A DNA stretch of 64,000 nucleotides from Hydrogenoanaerobacterium saccharovorans (GTDB lineage: Bacteria > Bacillota > Clostridia > Oscillospirales > Ruminococcaceae): the NCBI RefSeq assembly GCF_003814745.1, contig NZ_RKRD01000001.1:1984001-2048000 (forward strand), read 5' to 3'. The stretch's first letter is position 1. Each line of letters opens with the position of its first letter. The position numbers were made by a program, and so were the translations under genes. Shown here in pieces: positions 27,745 through 36,063 of this stretch. The notes under the pieces are model-generated. The model was given only the letters and a program-made list of their open reading frames with translations. It was not told the origin of the DNA and searched no databases.

Positions 27745-29208
27745 TTGGAGGCTATCTATGCCCGTCAATCTGTGGAAAAAAAAGATAGTTTATCGATTGA
27801 AGGGCAGATAGAACTTTGTGCGCGTGAGTGCTGTACAGATTACACCGTGTATGCCGACCGAGGTTACAGCGGAAAAAACACCAACCGCCCCGACTTTGAA
27901 CGAATGCTCGAAGACATTGTTGCAGGCAAAATCAGTAAGGTGGTGGTGTATCGGCTTGACCGATTCAGCCGTTCGATTTCTGATTTCGGTCAAATTTGGA
28001 ATGTACTGCAAAAGCACAACGTAGAATTTGTTTCGATTACTGAAAAATTTGATACCTCTACCCCCATGGGCAGAGCCATGCTGCATATTATTATGGTGTT
28101 TGCTCAGCTTGAACGCGAAACAATTGCACAGCGCATTAAAGATAACTATTATCAGCGGGCCAAATATGGCTCTTGGCTTGGCGGACCGGCGCCGTTTGGT
28201 TTTGATATACAACGTACTTGCGAAAACGGTAAAAATGTTCCTGTTCTTGTTGCCAATAAGGATGCAGAGATTGTAAAGCACATTTTTACAGAATATGCGC
28301 AACCCAAAATTTCACTGGGTATGCTCGCTCGAATGCTTACCGCTGAGGATATCCCTTGTATTAAGCGTGAGCATTGGGACAGCGTAGCGCTCTCGCGTAT
28401 TTTACATAACCCCTGTTACGTTTGCTTAACGCCCGAAGTTTACCTGTTTTATAAGAACAAAGGGGTTCAAATCTGTGGAGGTATAGAAGATTTTAGCCAA
28501 GATTACGCCGGATTGCTGATCGGTAAACGAGACCGTTCTGCGGGAAAATACACCGAGTTGGCAGACTGTCATTTTTCGCCTGCCAATCATAAGGGTTTTA
28601 TTCCAGCTGCTATTTGGCTGCAATGCCAGCACAAACTAGACCGCAACCGCCAAATAAAAAACACCGGAAAAGGCAAGTATACATGGCTCTCGGGATTATT
28701 AAAATGCGGGGGCTGCGGTTATGGAATAAAAGTCTCAAAAACAAAGCAAAAACTTTATCTTCGCTGTTCGGGGCGAACGAACTACTCTGTTTGCAGTGAA
28801 AAGTTGTTGCTCTCTGTTGACGAAATTGAGTCTGCGGTAGGTGACTCAATCGAAACACTGTTGGCAGGCTGCTGCATTCAGCAAAACTCAGCTATAACTA
28901 CAGCAGATTTAGATAGCAACGCTGCCCTTGCATTGATAGATACCAAAATAGAAAGGCTGCTTTTGACGATAACAGAAGCTAACAATGTTTCTATGAAATA
29001 TATTAACAAAGAGCTTGGGAAGCTTGATGCAAAGAAAAATGATTTGCTAAAAAAAATTGCTGAACAGCACCTGCAAAAAAAAGGTGAAGAACTCCAAGAC
29101 ATCGAATTTTCCGCTCTGGAGTTTGAAGAAAAAAAAGTAGTTGCTGCACGGCTGATAAAAAAAGTAATTTTACACGGCGAAAATATTGAGATTGTATGGA
29201 ATGTGTAA
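27745..29208 (+). CDS. Large serine recombinase
   Basis: A 487-residue site-specific recombinase. The resolvase catalytic domain begins at the N-terminus with the nucleophile Ser in YARQSVEK and continues with VVVYRLDRFSRS and AQLERETIAQRIK. A recombinase domain follows, then a zinc ribbon with paired cysteines (LKCGGCGYG and LRCSGRTNYSVC), then a coiled coil near residues 390-460. TTG 27745 is preferred because AAGGAGG lies seven bases upstream, while the GTG at 27727 precedes that site. Such enzymes move phages, Tn-type elements or excise sporulation elements. No cargo or attachment sites were found. It abuts a truncated deacetylase gene. Confidence 0.93.
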   Translation: MEAIYARQSVEKKDSLSIEGQIELCARECCTDYTVYADRGYSGKNTNRPDFERMLEDIVAGKISKVVVYRLDRFSRSISDFGQIWNVLQKHNVEFVSITEKFDTSTPMGRAMLHIIMVFAQLERETIAQRIKDNYYQRAKYGSWLGGPAPFGFDIQRTCENGKNVPVLVANKDAEIVKHIFTEYAQPKISLGMLARMLTAEDIPCIKREHWDSVALSRILHNPCYVCLTPEVYLFYKNKGVQICGGIEDFSQDYAGLLIGKRDRSAGKYTELADCHFSPANHKGFIPAAIWLQCQHKLDRNRQIKNTGKGKYTWLSGLLKCGGCGYGIKVSKTKQKLYLRCSGRTNYSVCSEKLLLSVDEIESAVGDSIETLLAGCCIQQNSAITTADLDSNAALALIDTKIERLLLTITEANNVSMKYINKELGKLDAKKNDLLKKIAEQHLQKKGEELQDIEFSALEFEEKKVVAARLIKKVILHGENIEIVWNV

Positions 29209-29231
29209 AAGATAGTTTTATAAAACAACAC

Positions 29232-29266
29232 AAAAAGGGATGGTACCTCGGTACCATCCCTTTTTT
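29232..29266 (+). terminator. Terminator of the recombinase gene
   Basis: Perfect 16-bp arms AAAAAGGGATGGTACC and GGTACCATCCCTTTTT followed by more T. It also stands directly after the 3-prime end of the convergent truncated deacetylase gene. Confidence 0.9.
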
Positions 29267-29287
29267 ATTATTAAGCTGAAATGCTTA

Positions 29288-29851
29288 TTATTGCGGGTTG
29301 GACTTAGTATGGGATTGCTCACAATCCCATTGGATAGCACTGTGCCCCATCGCCATAGCGGTTTCTACCACAGAGTTGTTATAAGCCCCTGATGGCGCAC
29401 GGAACAGTTTTGGCCTGATACCTGTAACTTTTTCTACAGCGTCATCACACTTTTGTATCTGCTGGCGTATTTGTTCACGTGATAAACTCGTCATATCCGG
29501 ATGCGAATACGAATGATTACCCATTTCATGGCCGGCATCGTAGATTGCTTTTACACTTTGGGGGTATTCTTCCACCCACTGGCCCACCATAAAAAAGGTT
29601 GCCTTAACATCATTTTCTTTCAAAATCTGCAGTATTTGTGGTACGTCATCATCCTCCCACGCGCAGTTAAAACCAAGCGCTAATGTTTTTTCAGTTGTTT
29701 CTACCGAATAAATCGGTAGCACACGCTTGTCGGCATTTGCAAAAACCGCTTTACCCAATTGATTTGCAGCCAAAAAAGACGCTACTATACAAATACTTAA
29801 TGCCGCTGTAACGCCAATTAATCCACGTTTGCCCACTACCCAATAGTTCAA
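29288..29851 (-). pseudogene. Polysaccharide deacetylase, C-terminally truncated
   Basis: About 187 residues: one N-terminal membrane anchor, then a NodB/CE4 domain with LGFNCAWEDDD, ATFFMVGQW, the metal-binding HEMGNHSYSHPDM and RAPSGAYN. The frame ends at IQWDCEQSHTKSNPQ, just where the family normally continues for about 60 residues with IQWDVDSLDW-like sequence and the last catalytic motif (LLHD type). The missing part is not found on the other side of the recombinase. GGGAGGA fits the TTG at 29851 better than the ATG at 29857. Likely a broken gene, related to spore or wall deacetylases such as PdaB; a short functional variant is less likely. Confidence 0.7.
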
Positions 29852-29900
29852 GGTCATTCCTCCCTGCATATTCTGTTAAAATCATATGCGTTTGGGCATA

Positions 29901-29927
29901 AAAAAAGCCCATGCAATCAAGCATGAG
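29901..29927 (-). terminator. Terminator hairpin in deacetylase 5-prime region
   Basis: Minus strand: CTCATGC and GCATGGGC arms with a 6-base loop followed by TTTTTTT. It lies between the structured element at 29935-29986 and the deacetylase start, so it would cut off transcription into that gene. Confidence 0.6.
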
Positions 29928-29934
29928 ACGAATG

Positions 29935-29986
29935 GTTAGTCTGTTCCGTCTGCCGAGTCGGTGTTCCGACCACTCGGCAGACTAAC
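29935..29986. ncRNA. Strong structured element, unknown class
   Basis: A near-perfect hairpin with arms GTCTGCCGAGT (29948-29958) and ACTCGGCAGAC (29972-29982) plus an inner GGT/ACC pair. A second arm pair GTTAGTCTG (29935-29943) and CAGACTAAC (29978-29986) overlaps and competes with it. In the minus direction it is followed by a terminator; in the plus direction by TTTTTG. It could be a leader regulating the deacetylase, a small RNA or a terminator. No known riboswitch signature was recognised. Confidence 0.45.
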
Positions 29987-30062
29987 AGTTTTTGTATTTA
30001 TCCTCGCGGAAGCATATTTATACGTATTGGGGTGCTGTAATAAGTGGGGTAAGTTTTATCGT

Positions 30063-30110
30063 ATCATCTCCTCCGTTGTTGATAAGATCAGTATAACGGA
30101 GAAATATGAT
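30063..30110. repeat. Dyad around candidate promoter of deacetylase region
   Basis: CTCCGTT (30071-30077) and AACGGAG (30095-30101) form an inverted repeat, extended by ATCAT/ATGAT-type outer matches. On the minus strand TATACT lies inside it, so it may be an operator over a -10 box. No good -35 was seen. Confidence 0.4.
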
Positions 30111-30171
30111 GTACGCTTGACAAGACTTTGAACAGTTCTTGGACAATGGAAAACATTGTGTGAACAAACTG

Positions 30172-31785
30172 CTATTCTATCTCATTCATGCCGATACTCT
30201 GTAATTTTAGATTACCGTTTCGCGAATCTTGAAGCAACTTATATTCCACCGAATCTGCAAGTGCATACCAGCTGGCTTCTATAATGTCGGCAGATGCCCC
30301 CACGGTGGTCCATACCGATGTACCGTCGGTTGTTTCGATCAATACACGTACAATCGATGCCGTAGCAGCACGCTGCTCGATGACACGCACTTTAAAATCA
30401 ATCAGCCTTGTTTGCGCCAACGTAGGGTAAAATATCTCCAAAGCCTTGCGCAAAGCGCGGTCTAGCGCATGGACAGGGCCTTCTCCCTCTGCAGCGGTAA
30501 TTTCACTCATATCCCCAACCCGTACTTTTATCATGGCAGATGAGCTTTGTTTGTATTGCCGTGATTGCTCACCAATAATACGGAAATTTTCCAACTCAAA
30601 AAACGGGGTAAACATCCCAAGTTTTTTAAGTAAAAATATTTCAAGACTTGCCTGTGCAGATTCAAATTGATAGCCCTTATGTTCCAGTTCTTTCAGCGAC
30701 TCTAGAACCTCTTGCGTAACAGGCGAGTTGCGTGTGATGGTAGGGTCGAGCTGTGCGAGTTTATTTGCTACGGCTGTTCTGCCCGCAACCTCAGAAAGCA
30801 AAATGTTGCGCACATTCCCAACCGATTCAGGCGGAATATTTTCAAAACTTCGGCGGAGTTTCTGCACACCATCCACATGCATACCGCCCTTATGCGCAAA
30901 AGCACTTTTGCCCACAATGGGAGTGGATGCAGGAAGAATATAGTTTGCAATCTCTGCTATATAGCGTGCTGTATGGGTGATGAGTTTTACCTTATTTTCA
31001 GGGATACAGGCATAACCGAGTTTAAGCTGCAGTGCAGGAATCACGGTAGATAGGTTGGTGTTGCCGCAGCGCTCGCCAAAACCGATGTATGTGCCCTGCA
31101 CCTGCACCGCCCCGCACTGCACCGCCTGTATCGAGTTTGCCACCGCACAGCCCATATCATTATGGCAGTGGATGCCTACAGCAATCGTAAACTTTTTGCA
31201 CACCACGGTGGTCATTTCTGCAATTGCGTTTGGGAAGCACCCTCCGTTGGTATCGCATAACACCAAACAGGCTGCACCGGCATCCGCCGCCGCCTGCAAA
31301 GCTTTCATTGCGTATTCCGGGTTACGCTTATATCCGTCATAAAAGTGTTCGGCATCAAAAAAAACGGTTTTGCCATGAGAAACAAAATAGTACACCGTAT
31401 CGTAAATCATGCTCAGGTTTTCTTCAAGCGTGGTTTGAAGCACTTCTGTAACCTGCAGGTCGCAGCATTTACCGAAGATGGAGATAACATCTGTATCCGC
31501 ATTGATGAGGGCGGTGCAGTTTTTATCCTCCTGTACAGGGGTATTCTTACGGCGGGTGGAGCCAAATGCCACAAGCCTTGCATGGCGGAGTTCGATGCTG
31601 CGAACCCGCTCGAAAAACTCCAAATCTTTCGGGTTGGAACCGGGGTTCCCTGCCTCGATATAAGCTACACCGAGCTGGTCAAGCTTTTTTACAATATTCA
31701 GCTTATCATCTACCGAAAAATAAATGCCCTCTGCTTGCGCACCGTCGCGAAGAGTAGAATCGAATATTTCAATTTGTTGTTTCAT
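30172..31785 (-). CDS. cimA: (R)-citramalate synthase
   Basis: A 537-residue HMGL-like TIM-barrel enzyme with IEIFDSTLRDGAQAEG at the N-terminus, metal-binding HCHNDMGCAVANS, GNTNLSTVIPAL and the LeuA-type dimer/allosteric domain at the C-terminus. It condenses pyruvate with acetyl-CoA to citramalate, the first step of a threonine-independent path to 2-oxobutyrate and isoleucine. The GNPGSNPKDLEFF segment separates CimA from 2-isopropylmalate synthase. ATG 31785 follows GGGGG by seven bases. leuCD and leuB, needed for later steps, are not in this window. It stands alone, not linked to the ilv operon. Confidence 0.9.
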   Translation of the reverse strand: MKQQIEIFDSTLRDGAQAEGIYFSVDDKLNIVKKLDQLGVAYIEAGNPGSNPKDLEFFERVRSIELRHARLVAFGSTRRKNTPVQEDKNCTALINADTDVISIFGKCCDLQVTEVLQTTLEENLSMIYDTVYYFVSHGKTVFFDAEHFYDGYKRNPEYAMKALQAAADAGAACLVLCDTNGGCFPNAIAEMTTVVCKKFTIAVGIHCHNDMGCAVANSIQAVQCGAVQVQGTYIGFGERCGNTNLSTVIPALQLKLGYACIPENKVKLITHTARYIAEIANYILPASTPIVGKSAFAHKGGMHVDGVQKLRRSFENIPPESVGNVRNILLSEVAGRTAVANKLAQLDPTITRNSPVTQEVLESLKELEHKGYQFESAQASLEIFLLKKLGMFTPFFELENFRIIGEQSRQYKQSSSAMIKVRVGDMSEITAAEGEGPVHALDRALRKALEIFYPTLAQTRLIDFKVRVIEQRAATASIVRVLIETTDGTSVWTTVGASADIIEASWYALADSVEYKLLQDSRNGNLKLQSIGMNEIE

Positions 31786-31875
31786 CAAACAGCCCCCTTG
31801 CCAACATGTGGTTTTTACCTGTCAATCTTACCACAAGATTCCTTCTATTTCCAGCGTATTTTGCTGTCTGCATGC

Positions 31876-31906
31876 AAAAAGGGCCGCATCGTCCGCAGCC
31901 CTTTTT
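31876..31906 (-). terminator. Terminator after Dabb gene
   Basis: Minus strand: AAAAAGGGC and GCCCTTTTT arms around a 13-base inner segment, directly after the stop of the Dabb-domain gene. Confidence 0.75.
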
Positions 31907-31922
31907 ATAAATGATGTGTTTG

Positions 31923-32219
31923 CTAAAACTCGCTGTCGCACACTGCACGGTTTAAAATAACTTTGTGCACAAATTCTTTTACCTTAACATGTTCCGGGTG
32001 GTTTTGGTAAACTGCCAAAGCCTCTTTGCTGTCACACTCGCTGTACAAGCAGAGGTCGTATCCCCCATCGGTAAAATTAAAGCCAACCTCTGCCTTGCGC
32101 AACCCTTCTACTTTACCCACCAAAGCTTCTAATTTTTCTTTCATCAGTGTTGCGTTTTCCAGTTTGCTGCGTCCATCAGCTTCTTCTTTGAGGTTCCAAA
32201 AAACAATGTGACGAATCAT
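31923..32219 (-). CDS. Stress-responsive Dabb (alpha-beta barrel) domain protein
   Basis: A 98-residue single-domain protein with IRHIVFWNLKEEA at the start and DLCLYSECDSKEALAVYQNHPEHVKV near the end, the typical Dabb pattern. Members form dimeric ferredoxin-like barrels of unclear biochemical role. ATG 32219 is best placed for the AAGGAG upstream; an ATG two codons earlier is possible. A 78-base gap separates it from the P-type ATPase gene, so co-transcription is possible. Confidence 0.8.
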   Translation of the reverse strand: MIRHIVFWNLKEEADGRSKLENATLMKEKLEALVGKVEGLRKAEVGFNFTDGGYDLCLYSECDSKEALAVYQNHPEHVKVKEFVHKVILNRAVCDSEF

Positions 32220-32297
32220 ACTCATGCTCCTTGCTGAAAATATTTATACATCAATTGTAATACCGGGCATTTGGTTCGTCAACACAAGAAAGGGTTA

Positions 32298-34919
32298 TTA
32301 TTTATCTCTCATTTTGCGTAAAACAAATTTGCCCAACTTTTCAATTTCAATAATAACAACAGGTACAAATGCCAAACCCAAAGCCGTAAGGTACAGCTGT
32401 TTGGTTAGTACAACTAAACCAAACACCATTGCTACTGGGGGTATAAACGTGATCAATGCAATGAGAAGAAGCGAAACGGCAAAAGCACCCAGCATATACG
32501 GGTTACTGCCCAGCCCCACTACAAACAGCGAATGGGTAGAACGTACATTAAAAGCATGGAACAGTTGGGAAACCGCAAGTACCAAAAACGCCATTGTTTG
32601 TGCGGCTTGCACCGTACCGCCTGCCTGAAAGCCGATATAAAAGCCCGTAAGCGTAAGTGCAGCGAACATCAAGCCTTGCAGCACTACCCGCACACCCAAG
32701 CCCTGTGCAAAAATACTTTCGTTTTTCGGTTTGGGGCGGCGGAGCATCACGTCGGATTCCACAGGCTCCATACCCAGCGCCAAAGCAGGCAGACCATCGG
32801 TTACAAGGTTAATCCAAAGCAGCTGAATTGCAAGAAGCGGCGATTTCTGCCAAAAAATCATTGCAAAAAATACTGCAAAAAGTTCACCGATATTGGAACC
32901 AAGCAGAAATTGCACGGCTTTTTTGATGTTATCGTAGATTCCTCTGCCCTCTTTGACGGCACTTACAATTGTTGCAAAGTTATCGTCTGTTAAGATCATA
33001 TCCGATGCGCCTTTTGCAACCTCGGTACCTGTAATGCCCATGGCACAGCCGATATCAGCCGCTTTCAGTGCAGGGGCATCGTTTACACCGTCCCCTGTCA
33101 TGGATACCACTGCTCCGGTATTTTGCCAAGCTTTAACGATGCGAATTTTATCTTCGGGCGAAACACGTGCATATACCGAGTATTTGCGGATGTTAATGCC
33201 CAGTTCCTGCTCATTCATAGCAGAAAGCTCTGTGCCGGAAATTGCCTCAGTGCCCTCGGTAAGTATACCAAGCTGACGTGCAATCGCGCTTGCTGTTACC
33301 ACATGGTCTCCGGTAATCATAATGGGGCGGATACCCGCCTTGATGCATGTGGCAACAGCCTCTTTTGCCTCTTCACGCGGTGGGTCGATCATACCAAGCA
33401 AGCCTGAAAAAGTAAGCCCTTGCTCCAATTCTTCAGAGGTAGGTTTTTGCGGTACATCGTCCAAAGGTTTTACCGCAACCGCAAGTACGCGCAAAGCATC
33501 CTCACCCATCTTTGCGTTAATCGCAAGGGCTTCGGTTTCGTCAAAATCAATCAGGCGCTTGGATAACACATCAAAAGCGCCTTTTACAATGGCAACGGGT
33601 TTGCCGTTAATCATATTTACGGTGGTCATCAATTTACGGTCCGAATCGAACGGCAGCTCTGCCACACGGGGGCAGTCGGCATTAATTCTCGCTTTGTCTA
33701 TTCCGTTTTTCAGTGCCGCTGCCACTATAGCAACCTCTGTTGGGTCGCCGATATATGTTTCTTTTCCGCCGTCGTTTTCGATGCTTGCATCGCAGCAAAG
33801 TGTACCGAGCATGAGCAGGCTTTTAATGCGCTCACTTTCGCTGCCCGTTATATCTTCAACGCTTTCGCCTGCCCACGCCTTCACCAAAGTCATACGATTT
33901 TGGGTGAGTGTACCCGTTTTATCCGAGCAGATAACCGATGCGCTTCCCAACGTTTCTACTGCGGGAAGGCGGCGTATAATCGCATTTTTTTTGACCATAC
34001 GCTGTACACCCATGGCAAGCACGATGGCAACAATTGCAGGGAGCCCCTCGGGAATTGCTGCAACCGCGAGTGATACGGAAGTCATGAAAATTTCCATCAG
34101 CGGCATGCCCGAAAAAATACCGATGACAAATATAACAGCGCACACGCCGAGCGCAACCAAACCAAGCACCTTGCCGAGTTTAGAGAGCTTATGCTGCAGC
34201 GGTGTTTGCTCATCTTCTTCGTTATCAAGCAATTTAGCTATTACGCCCATTTCGGTGCCCATACCGGTAGAAGTAATCACCGCTTTTGCCCTGCCGTATA
34301 CAACCGAGGTGCCCGAATATACCATATTAACACGGTCGCCCAAGGGGGCGTTTTCTTCTACCCGCGCATTTGCGTCTTTCTCTGTAGGGACCGACTCACC
34401 TGTGAGTGCAGACTCCTCGCACCTAAGGCTTGCCGATTCAAGCAAACGTGCGTCGGCGGGCACGAAATCGCCTGCTTCTAGGATAATAACATCCCCACTA
34501 ACCAATTCGGTAGCAGGTATTACTTGAATTTTACCTGCACGGTAAGCTTTTGCTGTGGGTGCAGACATATTTTGCAAAGCTTCAAGCGCTTTTTCTGCTT
34601 TGCTTTCTTGCACTACGCCGATAACAGCGTTAAGAATTACAATGCCAAGTATAATGATGGGCTCTAAAAACTCGGTTTTATCATGGCCGTTAAGCGCCAC
34701 AACAAAAGAAACAATCGCAGCTATAATAAGGATGATCACCATAAAATCTTTAAACTGTTCTGCAAACCTTTGAAGATTTGTTTTTTTCGCTTTGCCCTTC
34801 AGGCGGTTCTCACCATGCTCTGCCAGCAACTGCGCTGCCCTTTGTTGAGAGAGACCTTGCGATGGGTCGGTACCTAATTTTTTAAGAATGTCATCTTTGT
34901 TTTCATTGTGCCAAGCCAA
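32298..34919 (-). CDS. Calcium-type P-type ATPase
   Basis: A cation pump of the SERCA/PMCA-like P2 subfamily, about 873 residues. Seen directly: N-terminal cation ATPase domain (LSQQRAAQLLAEHGENRLKG), actuator TGES motif (ALTGESVPTEK), membrane motif PEGLPAIVAIVLAMG, phosphorylation site DKTGTLT, nucleotide site KGAFDVL, hinge TGDGVNDAPALK and a C-terminal transporter domain with six helices. PEGLP rather than PxC argues for Ca2+ or Mn2+ rather than heavy metals. TTG 34919 follows AAAGGG by eight bases and is preferred over the GTG at 34928. Confidence 0.93.
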   Translation of the reverse strand: MAWHNENKDDILKKLGTDPSQGLSQQRAAQLLAEHGENRLKGKAKKTNLQRFAEQFKDFMVIILIIAAIVSFVVALNGHDKTEFLEPIIILGIVILNAVIGVVQESKAEKALEALQNMSAPTAKAYRAGKIQVIPATELVSGDVIILEAGDFVPADARLLESASLRCEESALTGESVPTEKDANARVEENAPLGDRVNMVYSGTSVVYGRAKAVITSTGMGTEMGVIAKLLDNEEDEQTPLQHKLSKLGKVLGLVALGVCAVIFVIGIFSGMPLMEIFMTSVSLAVAAIPEGLPAIVAIVLAMGVQRMVKKNAIIRRLPAVETLGSASVICSDKTGTLTQNRMTLVKAWAGESVEDITGSESERIKSLLMLGTLCCDASIENDGGKETYIGDPTEVAIVAAALKNGIDKARINADCPRVAELPFDSDRKLMTTVNMINGKPVAIVKGAFDVLSKRLIDFDETEALAINAKMGEDALRVLAVAVKPLDDVPQKPTSEELEQGLTFSGLLGMIDPPREEAKEAVATCIKAGIRPIMITGDHVVTASAIARQLGILTEGTEAISGTELSAMNEQELGINIRKYSVYARVSPEDKIRIVKAWQNTGAVVSMTGDGVNDAPALKAADIGCAMGITGTEVAKGASDMILTDDNFATIVSAVKEGRGIYDNIKKAVQFLLGSNIGELFAVFFAMIFWQKSPLLAIQLLWINLVTDGLPALALGMEPVESDVMLRRPKPKNESIFAQGLGVRVVLQGLMFAALTLTGFYIGFQAGGTVQAAQTMAFLVLAVSQLFHAFNVRSTHSLFVVGLGSNPYMLGAFAVSLLLIALITFIPPVAMVFGLVVLTKQLYLTALGLAFVPVVIIEIEKLGKFVLRKMRDK

Positions 34920-35060
34920 TTTATGCACCCTTTCGCTTTACGTTTGTATTTTACAGTATTTCCAAAAAATGCAGAATCATTAATACACACACTATATTAG
35001 CAGAATAGACGGCAAAATTTGTGAACAAAAATGTAAGGATATGAACACATTTTTATTTTT

Positions 35061-35942
35061 TTAAATCATTTGTTTTTTGCAAAGATTTAAAAAATTTTGT
35101 GCAACCACCGAAAGATAACGGTCTTTCACCGTTACAATTGCCCTTCTTGTGCAAAGCGAAGTATCCTCAATCAATTTGTAGTTTAAGCGGTCATTTTCAA
35201 AGTCTTTTAGCGATGAAAGGGGCATAATCGCCGCACCGATGCTCTTTTTTGCCCACATCATGTTTGTAATAAGCTGTGTGTTGATGCACATCAAGTGCGG
35301 AGCAAACCCTGCTTTAAAGCAAGCTTCCGAAACCATCGGTTCAAAACGGCGTATGATGCACAGCGGCACATCCTCCAGTTGTGCAACAGAAACACTTTTT
35401 GACTTGCCCTTAAACCAACCACAGTCTTTATTGTATACGGCAACCATTGGGTCTTCTTTTGTTTGCAACACTTCAAATTGGTTGGATATCTGAAATGGGG
35501 TGCGCACAATACCAATTTCTATCACCCCATTTTGCAGTAAATCTATGATTTCGTTGGAAACTGTCTCATGCAGTTCGTACCGAATATCGGGGTTGTCTCT
35601 ATGAAAATTGAGCAGCAAGCCCTCGAAAAAAGTTGCCGCATTGGACGGCGTAAGCCCCAAACGCAAAGTGCCTGCCGCCCCACTCACACAATCGGCAACT
35701 TCTTTATATGCCGAACTTTCAAGCTCACAAAGATGTTTTGCCTTTTTGTATAAAATTTGTCCTGCATCGGTAAGTTCAAGTTTACGCGAACCGCGCTTCA
35801 TTAGTTGTGTGCCAAATTCTTTTTCAAATGCCTTAAGTTGGTTGCTGAGTGCAGGCTGGGCAACATGTATTTTTTTTGATGCTGCTGTGAGACTCCCCTC
35901 TTCTACAATGGATACAAAATTGCGGTAATGCTGTAAATCCAT
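35061..35942 (-). CDS. LysR-family transcriptional regulator
   Basis: A 293-residue regulator with an N-terminal winged helix-turn-helix (GSLTAASKKIHVAQPALSNQLKAFEKEFG) and a periplasmic-binding-protein-like ligand domain from about residue 90. It is transcribed away from a MATE transporter gene, and a dyad sits between them, so it very likely controls that gene. The ligand is unknown. Confidence 0.93.
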   Translation of the reverse strand: MDLQHYRNFVSIVEEGSLTAASKKIHVAQPALSNQLKAFEKEFGTQLMKRGSRKLELTDAGQILYKKAKHLCELESSAYKEVADCVSGAAGTLRLGLTPSNAATFFEGLLLNFHRDNPDIRYELHETVSNEIIDLLQNGVIEIGIVRTPFQISNQFEVLQTKEDPMVAVYNKDCGWFKGKSKSVSVAQLEDVPLCIIRRFEPMVSEACFKAGFAPHLMCINTQLITNMMWAKKSIGAAIMPLSSLKDFENDRLNYKLIEDTSLCTRRAIVTVKDRYLSVVAQNFLNLCKKQMI

Positions 35943-35954
35943 ATTTTCTCCTTC

Positions 35955-35971
35955 TATAACATTTCGTTATA
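35955..35971. promoter_or_regulatory. Dyad in LysR/MATE intergenic region
   Basis: TATAAC-N5-GTTATA, a perfect 6-bp inverted repeat of the T-N11-A type bound by LysR regulators. It lies 13 bases upstream of the LysR gene start in the divergent region. Confidence 0.6.
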
Positions 35972-36063
35972 GTATATATCAATTATTTGTATTTTTATTA
36001 TAGTAAAAACTGTGCTATCATACAAGAGTTGTGTTAAAATACTTGAGGAAAAGAGAACGTGAT

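Noticed and set aside
33322..34527. A 401-codon open frame antisense to the P-type ATPase
   Set aside because: It lies wholly inside a well-supported gene with all P-type ATPase motifs, and the product is Ser/Thr/Pro-rich without a domain.
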